DNA of 5,604 bases from the NCBI GenBank assembly GCA_902782985.1, contig CACZPC010000225.1, positions 1 to 5,604 on the forward strand, in the 5' to 3' direction. Below are positions 1-5,257 of the stretch, one piece after another; the stretch's first letter is position 1; every line of letters begins with the position of its first letter. The position numbers and the translations under genes are program-made. The notes under the pieces are model-generated. The model did not search any database. It was not told the origin of the DNA and worked only from the letters and a program-made list of their open reading frames with translations. The DNA is from Oscillospiraceae bacterium (GTDB taxonomy: Bacteria > Bacillota > Clostridia > Saccharofermentanales > Saccharofermentanaceae).

Positions 1-34
1 CGAAACCAGTACACCCCCATATGAGTGATACTAT

Positions 35-63
35 AAAATACTCTGAATCACATCTCTTGTCAA
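35..63 (-). promoter_or_regulatory. possible promoter reading out of the left edge
   Basis: On the minus strand a perfect -35 hexamer TTGACA (63-58) is followed after 17 bases by TATTTT (40-35), which matches four of six -10 positions. It lies just past the terminator of the preceding unit, where a new transcription unit would start. A 6-bp inverted repeat, TCACAT (48-53) and ATGTGA (68-73), flanks the -35 hexamer and could be an operator. The gene it would serve lies outside the window, so this rests only on hexamer match and position. Confidence 0.35.
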
Positions 64-75
64 CATCATGTGACT

Positions 76-112
76 ATAAAAACTGCCACAGACCAATGGT
101 CATACGGCAGTT
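76..112 (-). terminator. intrinsic terminator of the amidase/zinc-ribbon unit
   Basis: Read on the minus strand, the arms AACTGCC (112-106) and GGCAGTT (87-81) pair perfectly. An inner GACC/GGTC stem with a 3-base loop continues the helix through G-U pairs and one bulge. A run of five T follows directly (82-78). It starts 18 bases after the stop codon of the zinc-ribbon gene and ends the two-gene transcript. Confidence 0.85.
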
Positions 113-130
113 GTATATACTGACTTTCAT

Positions 131-658
131 TTAGGGTAATTCATCAAAATTCAGATCCTTGGTAACATCATAAGGTTCGAATTCCTGAAATGCCGGATCG
201 GTCACAGACTCTGCTTTCTCTTTTGAAGCCGTATCCTTTACATCATCATAATATTCCGTCTCAGGAAGCATATTATAGATTTCATAAGGATGCATTACAG
301 CCTCCGAACCGCAGTAGATACATTTGATCTTAAAGTGATTCGTGATCTGGGCATTCTTGCCGCATGCAGGACAGCGGACACCCTTGAGCTTGAAATCCTT
401 TCGCTTGCTGAATTCCAACGAATCAGTCATCGCCTGATCGAACTCCGGATCCGTATAACCCTTCTTGTTCATCATGATCCACATGGCATGAAGTGTTAAC
501 TCTATCCTCTCAAGCTGTTTCTTGATATCTCTCAGTTCAGGATTGCCTTTAGCGATCTCATACGCCTGGTCCTGCAAAGGATTTACCGCTTCCTTAGCCC
601 TGTTAAGGATCTTCTCTGCCTGATGCATTGCCTCATCAAATTCAAAATCGTCTGCCAT
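131..658 (-). CDS. small zinc-ribbon protein of unknown function
   Basis: Product of 175 residues that I cannot assign to a named family. Residues 1-65 are charged and probably helical, with a short hydrophobic patch near 57-63 (Leu, Ala, Met, Trp, Ile) that is too short for a membrane segment. The middle holds a four-cysteine zinc ribbon: C96-x2-C99, 13 residues, then C113-x2-C116. The tail (132-175) is acidic and rich in Asp, Glu, Tyr and Pro, and is probably disordered. There is no signal peptide, so it should be cytoplasmic. The start is supported by GGGAGG (672-667), eight bases before the ATG. It begins only 20 bases after the amidase stop codon with no terminator between, so the two are almost certainly co-transcribed. 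The zinc ribbon suggests binding to nucleic acid or protein, but no function is shown. That it is a real gene is near certain. Confidence 0.88.
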   Translation of the reverse strand: MADDFEFDEAMHQAEKILNRAKEAVNPLQDQAYEIAKGNPELRDIKKQLERIELTLHAMWIMMNKKGYTDPEFDQAMTDSLEFSKRKDFKLKGVRCPACGKNAQITNHFKIKCIYCGSEAVMHPYEIYNMLPETEYYDDVKDTASKEKAESVTDPAFQEFEPYDVTKDLNFDELP

Positions 659-678
659 TTCCCTAACCTCCCGTATAT

Positions 679-1824
679 TTATTCTTTGAAATCCGCACAG
701 AAATCTGCAGCAGCATCGGCAACTGCAATCATATTCTCTTCACTGACTATAACAGATTCATCATCACTGTTCGAAAGGAATCCGAGGCTTATCTGAAAAG
801 ACGGAACGGAATTTGCGTAATTGAGTCCGGTATAAAGATATGTCTGCCTTGTCCCAACAAACTCCAGTCCCTCAGCTTCGGCGACAGCCGTACCAAGAGT
901 ATCGCCCCACGCTATATTCTGCGATGTATAATTTCCGGAATCAGGTACATATACCCTGACACCGGACTGCATCGAATCATTTGCAGAATCCGCATGTAAT
1001 CTTATGAATACGTCAGCATTATTATCAACTGCGATAGCGGCACGTTCCTGATTAGAGATATCGACATCATCTGATTCACGCGTCAAGATCACCGTGGCAC
1101 CGCACTGTTCAAGATAATCACGCATTACAAGAGCATATTGAAGTGTAAGCTCACTCTCGCGAATACCGGTAACTACGCCCTCACCGCCGGCAGTACATCC
1201 GGGCTTTTCTACTGAAAGCCATGTGGCACAATTCTCAAGTTCTTCGGAAGTCTCTCCCTGATGCCCGGGATCTATAACGATGACAAGACCTGTCAGATCA
1301 GGTGCATCGGCAGCGATCGGGACATTCGTAGGCGCAGGGGTCGGAGTCGCCGTAGGAGCTTCTGTAGGCTCAGGCTCCGTCGCTTCTGTTGTTGTGGTCT
1401 CGGTTTGTATCGTCTCAGACTCTGAAGCTGATACTTCAGTCTGAGCAGGAACCGTGCCTCTTATCTTATCCAGATTTCTATATACCTCTATACCGATCAG
1501 AAGAACTGCCAGAAAGGCAAATATACCGATAAGCATATTCCTGTACTGAGGCTTAAGCCTCTTTACCGCTCTCGGTGTATGCTCGGGAGAATGAACAGCT
1601 CTTATATCCGTATTGTGTCGCGGAGCAGGTGCAGCTTTATCATCAGATGAAGGAGCAGACCTTCCGGCTTCTTCCGCCTTAGCCACAATAGCCTTCATAG
1701 CGGCATTTCTCTCCTCATCAGACATAGACTTTAAGCGTTCATACATTGCCTTGCGCTTATCCTCAGGAAGCCTCATTACGACTTTCTTAAAACGCTCTAT
1801 AAAATCCTTATCTATGTCTGCCAT
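679..1824 (-). CDS. membrane-anchored N-acetylmuramoyl-L-alanine amidase-like protein (Amidase_3), catalytic Glu replaced
   Basis: Amidase_3 enzymes are zinc hydrolases that cut the bond between muramic acid and the peptide in peptidoglycan. From the start chosen here the product has 381 residues: a charged helical cytoplasmic region (1-95), one membrane segment (about 97-115), a Ser/Thr/Pro/Glu-rich extracytoplasmic linker (about 122-175), and the amidase domain (about 179-381). The expected zinc ligands are present: H188 in DPGHQG, E223 in RESELTL and H277 in RLHADS. The usual catalytic glutamate two residues before GF-SN is S346 (QISLGFLSN), encoded AGC, so normal catalysis is doubtful. 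An ATG 36 bases upstream (1860) is in frame but has no ribosome site and lies in a likely -10 region. The ATG at 1824 has GGAGG five bases ahead and is preferred. It is co-transcribed with the zinc-ribbon gene. The family call is firm; activity is uncertain. Confidence 0.9.
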   Translation of the reverse strand: MADIDKDFIERFKKVVMRLPEDKRKAMYERLKSMSDEERNAAMKAIVAKAEEAGRSAPSSDDKAAPAPRHNTDIRAVHSPEHTPRAVKRLKPQYRNMLIGIFAFLAVLLIGIEVYRNLDKIRGTVPAQTEVSASESETIQTETTTTEATEPEPTEAPTATPTPAPTNVPIAADAPDLTGLVIVIDPGHQGETSEELENCATWLSVEKPGCTAGGEGVVTGIRESELTLQYALVMRDYLEQCGATVILTRESDDVDISNQERAAIAVDNNADVFIRLHADSANDSMQSGVRVYVPDSGNYTSQNIAWGDTLGTAVAEAEGLEFVGTRQTYLYTGLNYANSVPSFQISLGFLSNSDDESVIVSEENMIAVADAAADFCADFKE

Positions 1825-1829
1825 CTTGT

Positions 1830-1859
1830 CCTCCGTAAAACATCTCAATAATTCTACCA
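1830..1859 (-). promoter_or_regulatory. likely extended -10 promoter and start-deciding ribosome site of the amidase gene
   Basis: On the minus strand TGG-TAGAAT (1859-1851) fits an extended -10 element with five of six core matches. The -35 region has only a poor match. Transcription would begin near 1844 and give a leader of about 20 bases holding GGAGG (1834-1830), five bases before the ATG at 1824. This would place the longer in-frame ATG at 1860 upstream of the transcript start. No terminator is visible after the ATPase gene, so read-through from the metal operon is also possible. Confidence 0.45.
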
Positions 1860-1887
1860 TAAACGATTTACGGAGTGCACGTAATTA

Positions 1888-3771
1888 TCAATTATCTTTA
1901 TTAAGCCTTGTCATGCACCGCATTGAATTAAGTATTGCGATTATAAGAACACCGACATCACCGAATACGGCAAGCCACATATTAGCTATACCTACAGCTC
2001 CGAGGATCAGTATCACGCCTTTTACTCCGAGTGCAAAAATGATATTCTCCCATACGATCCTCATGGTCTTCCTCGAGATCCTGACAGCATCGGCTATCTT
2101 GGACGGTTTGTCATCCATAAGAACTACATCGGCTGATTCGATCGCCGCATCACTTCCAAGTGCACCCATGGCAATACCGATATCAGATCTCATAAGTACG
2201 GGAGCATCATTTATTCCGTCTCCGACAAATGCAGTCTTCACACCCGAGGACAGGATATTCTCCACATGTTCGACCTTCTGAGCCGGCAACAGTTCAGCGT
2301 GGAACTCATCTACCCCGAGAGTCTTTGCCACATGCTCCGCTACGTCCTTCTTATCTCCCGTAAGCATTACGGTCCTGTTTATACCGAGTGATCTGAGAGA
2401 AGAGATGGCCACCTTGGAATCAGACTTGATCTCATCATTAATAACTATATGCCCGAGGTACTCGGTGCCTTTCGAAATGTGTATGATCGTTCCCGTCATA
2501 TGACATTCGTGCCAGTCGGCACCTATAGACTCCATAAGCGAACCGTTACCGACATAGTATATCTCGCCGTCTACTTCGGCTTTTACACCTTTTCCCGCGA
2601 TCTCCTCTATCTCACCGAGTCTGCTCTTATCAATATGACCCTTATGGGCATTTATGATAGACTCGGCAACCGGATGGCTCGAATAACTCTCGGCCGCAGC
2701 TGCTATATCCAGAAGTTCGTCTACATCTACTGCAGTCGGATGGATATCTTCAACGATGAATTTACCCTTTGTAAGTGTGCCTGTCTTATCAAAGACAACT
2801 ACCTGTATCTTCGATAGAGCCTCGAGGTAATTGGCACCCTTTATAAGGATACCGTCCTTGGATGCACCTCCGATACCGCCGAAGAATGACAGTGGAACGG
2901 ATACTACAAGCGCACAGGGGCAGGAAACTACAAGAAATACAAGTGCTCTTCTTATCCATTTTATCCATTCTGCAGAGCTGCCCGCATCGATGAAAAGAGG
3001 CGGAAGTACAGCAAGCAGCAGTGCTCCGATTACGACACATGGAGTGTACCATCTTGCAAAACGCGTAATAAATCCTTCAACCTTCGCCTTCTTCTCGGAT
3101 GAATTCTCCACCAGTGTCAGTATCTTTGATACAGTGCTCTCAGAAAACTTGCTCTTTGTCTTAACTTTTATAAGTCCGGTAAGGTTCAGGCTTCCGCTTA
3201 TTACAGTATCACCTACAGTTGCATCGGATGGCATACTCTCTCCTGTAAGAGCTGCAGTATTGATCGTAGTCGTACCGTCAATGATCTCGCCGTCGAGAGG
3301 GATCTTTTCGCCGGGTCTTATTATGATAGTCTCTCCGATCTCGACCTCATCGGGAGATACTTCCAATTCCGCATTATCCCTTAACACAACGGCACTGTCA
3401 GGCCTTATATCCATCAGTTTCGAAATAGACTTGCGGCTTTTGCCTACGGCAATACTCTGAAAAAGTTCTCCGATCTGATAAAAAAGCATTACGGCGGTGG
3501 CCTCGGGATACTCTCCTGTTGCTATGGCACCAAGTGTGGCAACAGCCATAAGGAACATCTCATCAAAAACACGTCCGTGTATGATATTAAGGCCGGCTTT
3601 CTTCAAGACATCGTAACCGATGATCAAATAAGGAACAAGGAAGATAAGCAGCTTTGGCCACCCTTCGATCTTAAGAAAATGTGTAACAATAAATGCTGCA
3701 ACGCATAAGATCGCGGATATTATTATCCTTTGAAGCATCTTCTTCTGTTTCTTAGTAAGCTTATATTTCAT
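1888..3771 (-). CDS. cadA: P1B-2-type heavy-metal-exporting ATPase (Zn/Cd/Pb)
   Basis: Membrane pump that uses ATP to export divalent soft metal ions. The 627-residue product has all core motifs in order: actuator TGES (176-179), metal-binding CPC in a membrane helix (284-286), phosphorylation site D328 in DKTGTLT, SHP of the nucleotide domain (H366, P367), TGD (471-473) and the hinge GDGINDAP (517-524). The last membrane pair carries K584 (LGVK) and D605 (GDVG), the arrangement typical of ZntA/CadA zinc, cadmium and lead pumps rather than copper pumps. It begins directly with a basic stretch and the first membrane helix and has no N-terminal HMA domain. That domain is encoded separately just upstream. 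The ATG at 3771 has AAGGA nine bases ahead. The nucleotide domain contains an unusual H421-E-C-H424 cluster. The ArsR-type regulator upstream supports metal-induced expression. The exact ion preference cannot be read from sequence. Confidence 0.95.
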   Translation of the reverse strand: MKYKLTKKQKKMLQRIIISAILCVAAFIVTHFLKIEGWPKLLIFLVPYLIIGYDVLKKAGLNIIHGRVFDEMFLMAVATLGAIATGEYPEATAVMLFYQIGELFQSIAVGKSRKSISKLMDIRPDSAVVLRDNAELEVSPDEVEIGETIIIRPGEKIPLDGEIIDGTTTINTAALTGESMPSDATVGDTVISGSLNLTGLIKVKTKSKFSESTVSKILTLVENSSEKKAKVEGFITRFARWYTPCVVIGALLLAVLPPLFIDAGSSAEWIKWIRRALVFLVVSCPCALVVSVPLSFFGGIGGASKDGILIKGANYLEALSKIQVVVFDKTGTLTKGKFIVEDIHPTAVDVDELLDIAAAAESYSSHPVAESIINAHKGHIDKSRLGEIEEIAGKGVKAEVDGEIYYVGNGSLMESIGADWHECHMTGTIIHISKGTEYLGHIVINDEIKSDSKVAISSLRSLGINRTVMLTGDKKDVAEHVAKTLGVDEFHAELLPAQKVEHVENILSSGVKTAFVGDGINDAPVLMRSDIGIAMGALGSDAAIESADVVLMDDKPSKIADAVRISRKTMRIVWENIIFALGVKGVILILGAVGIANMWLAVFGDVGVLIIAILNSMRCMTRLNKDN

Positions 3772-3788
3772 ATATCGGATTCCTTCAT

Positions 3789-3815
3789 AAAAAAAGCCGG
3801 GATAACTACCCCGGC
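3789..3815 (-). terminator. intercistronic intrinsic terminator between HMA gene and ATPase gene
   Basis: Read on the minus strand, GCCGGG (3815-3810) and CCCGGC (3801-3796) form a perfect 6-bp GC stem around an 8-base loop, followed by seven T (3795-3789). It starts 11 bases after the HMA stop codon and ends 18 bases before the ATPase start. No separate promoter for the ATPase is evident, so it probably acts as a partial terminator, giving more chaperone and repressor than pump. Confidence 0.82.
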
Positions 3816-3825
3816 GTCAGATTTC

Positions 3826-4044
3826 TCAGAGAATGACTGTGCAGTCGGGCTCAACCTTCTTGATGGTTGCTACCGCTTCCTTCAAGACTTTGTCAAATAC
3901 ATCATCGTCTGCTTCGAGAAGCATCTTCTGTGCCAGGAAATTAACGGATACATTCTTAACTCCGTCGATCTTGGCGATAGCTTCCTGCATCTTCTGAGCG
4001 CAATGAGCGCAATCAAGATCTTCTAATTCAAATGATTTCTTCAT
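3826..4044 (-). CDS. stand-alone HMA-domain metallochaperone
   Basis: A 72-residue cytoplasmic protein that is a single heavy-metal-associated domain of the ferredoxin-like fold. The metal motif is D11-C12-A-H-C15 near the N-terminus. An aspartate directly before the first cysteine is typical of HMA domains that bind Zn, Cd or Pb (as in ZntA), whereas copper chaperones usually have GMTCxxC. The pattern IDGVKNVSVNF that follows is the usual second half of the fold. There is an extra cysteine, C68, near the C-terminus. AAAGGAG (4062-4056) lies 11 bases before the ATG. The gene follows the ArsR-type gene by 23 bases and precedes the ATPase gene, whose product lacks this domain. It probably delivers metal to, or regulates, that pump, which is an inference from context. 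Confidence 0.9.
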   Translation of the reverse strand: MKKSFELEDLDCAHCAQKMQEAIAKIDGVKNVSVNFLAQKMLLEADDDVFDKVLKEAVATIKKVEPDCTVIL

Positions 4045-4067
4045 AGTAATATATTCTCCTTTATTAT

Positions 4068-4412
4068 TTATTCCTGTTCTTCAACCAGATGCTCAAAACC
4101 CTGAGCGATAATACTTCTGACATGATCATCAGACAGATGGTAATAGATGGTCTTACCGTCTCTTCTGTTAGCTACCAGATTAGCGTCCTTAAGGATCTTG
4201 AGCTGGTGCGATATCGCCGACTGAGTCATACCTAAAAGCTCAGCGATAGCACAGACGCACATCTCCTCTTCGAAAAGCGAATACATTATCTTGATCCTGG
4301 TAGTATCTCCGAAGATCTTATACAGGTCGGCAAGGTCGCATAGCAATTCATCAGTAGGCAGTTCAAACCTGACTTTGTCCAGTAATTCCTTGTGGTCGTG
4401 ATCGTGTGCCAT
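4068..4412 (-). CDS. ArsR/SmtB-family metal-sensing repressor
   Basis: A 114-residue winged-helix repressor that should release its operator on binding metal. The helix-turn-helix lies at about 51-75 (IAELLGMTQSAISHQLKIL) and the wing at about 80-92. The C-terminal helix shows D95-x-H97-x10-H108-x2-E111, which is exactly the alpha-5 zinc site of SmtB (D, H, H, E). C52-V-C54 before the recognition region matches the alpha-3 cysteines of CadC, and H3, H5, H7 and C25 could complete that second site. So it probably senses Zn, and perhaps Cd or Pb. Two adjacent ATG codons (4415, 4412) follow GGAG (4422-4419) by three and six bases; 4412 has the better spacing. A longer in-frame ATG at 4445 has no ribosome site and lies inside the operator, so it was rejected. 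It is the first gene of the metal operon and should be autoregulated. Confidence 0.93.
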   Translation of the reverse strand: MAHDHDHKELLDKVRFELPTDELLCDLADLYKIFGDTTRIKIMYSLFEEEMCVCAIAELLGMTQSAISHQLKILKDANLVANRRDGKTIYYHLSDDHVRSIIAQGFEHLVEEQE

Positions 4413-4425
4413 CATTGTCTCCTTT

Positions 4426-4465
4426 TCATATGAATATGTACTCATATGTTCAACTGTTCATATGA
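4426..4465 (-). promoter_or_regulatory. likely ArsR/SmtB operator: three phased CATATG boxes
   Basis: CATATG occurs at 4427-4432, 4443-4448 and 4459-4464, exactly 16 bp apart. Adjacent boxes define two overlapping near-palindromes. The lower one has perfect 7-bp arms CATATGA and TCATATG around 8 bases. The upper one contains TGAACAGTTGAACA, similar to the TGAA-type half sites known for SmtB-family operators. The array covers the -10 element through the ribosome site, so bound repressor would block initiation. Identification rests on sequence and position. Confidence 0.7.
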
Positions 4466-4490
4466 TAATTCATGCATCGATAAAAGTCAA
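4462..4490 (-). promoter_or_regulatory. sigma-A-type promoter of the metal operon
   Basis: On the minus strand TTGACT (4490-4485) and TATCAT (4467-4462) are separated by an ideal 17 bases, each with five of six consensus matches. The start point would lie near 4455, giving a leader of about 40 bases before the repressor gene. The -10 element overlaps the first CATATG operator box. The -35 element sits four bases past the T-tract of the preceding terminator. Confidence 0.75.
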
Positions 4491-4493
4491 CAT

Positions 4494-4519
4494 AAAAAAG
4501 GCCGATCAGATGATCAGCC
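4494..4519 (-). terminator. intrinsic terminator of the DUF47 gene, containing its stop codon
   Basis: Read on the minus strand, GGCTGATC (4519-4512) pairs with GATCGGCC (4507-4500) with one G-U pair and a 4-base loop, followed by six T (4499-4494). The TGA stop (4516-4514) is inside the first arm. It separates this gene from the metal operon. Confidence 0.85.
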
Positions 4520-5134
4520 CCAGGAAAGATTATATTTAGCACATTTCTCAGACACTTCTTCAAATGCGTCAAAGACCTCATATACCGCTTTATACATCTT
4601 CTCCCACTTAATTATCTCTATAGGATCACTCTCTGTGGAAAACAGTTTATTAAGGTTCTTATCATACATCTTCTTAGCTTCGATCTTAAAATGATCCAGT
4701 TCTATTATGTCCTTAAACGGAGATCTGATCTTCTCTTTACCTTCAAGTTTATAAGTCAACTCACGAAGCTTGGCGGATGCTCTTTCGCAATTAGTTATAC
4801 TGGCGATAATATTATCCCTTAAAGAAGAGATGTTGTACCTTACGAAGCAACGCATGAACTCTTCAACTTTATCGGTACACTGCTCTATGGCTTCGATGAC
4901 TCTGTGAAGGGCAATAGCTTCAGGATCTTCCACAAGCATATTGTCACCGAAATAAAATTCCAGCTCGTGAACGGTATTATCCGCTTCCTCTTCCAATGCC
5001 GATACACGCTTAGAAATATTGACACAGTCATCTGTATATTCGATGATCTCACACATAGTCTCACATTCTTTCTGAAGGATCTCCGAAAGCTTGATAATCG
5101 AAGAAAAAACCTCACGTCTGTCTGAATCTTTCAT
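4514..5134 (-). CDS. DUF47/PhoU-like protein (Pit accessory family)
   Basis: A 206-residue, all-helical cytoplasmic protein of the usual DUF47 length. Acidic PhoU-like signatures are visible: EEEAD at 48-52, an ED near 69-70 followed by IEAIEQCTDKVEEF (80-93), and the C-terminal family pattern IIKWEKMYKAVYEVFDAFEEVSEKC (written by its ends: I174 to C198). PhoU-like proteins bind metal ions through such E/D-xxx-D clusters and regulate phosphate uptake. DUF47 proteins are commonly encoded next to a Pit-type low-affinity phosphate transporter, but none is adjacent here, and the gene is flanked by terminators, so it appears monocistronic. AGGAGG (5148-5143) lies eight bases before the ATG. The family call is strong; the physiological role here is inferred from the family. 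Confidence 0.88.
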   Translation of the reverse strand: MKDSDRREVFSSIIKLSEILQKECETMCEIIEYTDDCVNISKRVSALEEEADNTVHELEFYFGDNMLVEDPEAIALHRVIEAIEQCTDKVEEFMRCFVRYNISSLRDNIIASITNCERASAKLRELTYKLEGKEKIRSPFKDIIELDHFKIEAKKMYDKNLNKLFSTESDPIEIIKWEKMYKAVYEVFDAFEEVSEKCAKYNLSWG

Positions 5135-5142
5135 AGGCTGAT

Positions 5143-5176
5143 CCTCCTCGGGAGAACTATATATAAAATTATATCA
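5143..5176 (-). promoter_or_regulatory. extended -10 promoter and ribosome site of the DUF47 gene
   Basis: On the minus strand TG-A-TATAAT (5176-5168) is a perfect extended -10 element. No good -35 hexamer is found 16-18 bases further up, as expected for this promoter type. The start point would be near 5161. A consensus AGGAGG (5148-5143) follows, eight bases ahead of the ATG at 5134. It lies directly after the sepF terminator, consistent with a separate unit. Confidence 0.55.
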
Positions 5177-5196
5177 GACGCCTAAATCTTTGCATA

Positions 5197-5234
5197 TAAA
5201 AAGAAGCTCTTCCCTGTATCGGAAAGAGCTTCTT
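5197..5234 (-). terminator. intrinsic terminator of sepF
   Basis: Read on the minus strand, AAGAAGCTCTT (5234-5224) pairs perfectly with AAGAGCTTCTT (5211-5201), extended by GC pairs near the loop. T residues follow at the base of the stem and just after it (5202-5198). It begins 23 bases after the sepF stop codon. The AT-rich flanks make it nearly symmetrical, but no gene on the plus strand would use it. Confidence 0.85.
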
Positions 5235-5257
5235 GATATCAAAGCAATACTGAAATA

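Noticed and set aside
1825..1860. Longer N-terminus for the amidase starting at 1860
   Set aside because: No ribosome site precedes it and it falls in a likely extended -10 element; GGAGG is well placed for the ATG at 1824.
1825..1887. Terminator after the ATPase gene
   Set aside because: Only a 4-bp TACG/CGTA stem without a T-tract is present, so no terminator can be supported there.
1613..2281. Plus-strand open frame of 222 codons
   Set aside because: It lies antisense to the amidase 5' region and the ATPase 3' region, which both have clear family motifs, and its own product shows no recognisable domain.
2831..3460. Plus-strand open frame of 209 codons
   Set aside because: It is fully antisense to the core of the ATPase gene and is low-complexity (Ser, Ile, Pro); it is a shadow of the real reading frame.
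3768..3788. Six-codon leader frame (MKESDI) whose TGA overlaps the ATPase ATG
   Set aside because: Its ATG directly follows the T-tract of a terminator hairpin and has no ribosome site, so the overlap is probably chance, although translational coupling cannot be excluded.
4413..4445. Longer N-terminus for the repressor starting at 4445
   Set aside because: That ATG has no ribosome site and is part of a CATATG operator box, while a GGAG site sits directly before the ATG pair at 4415/4412.
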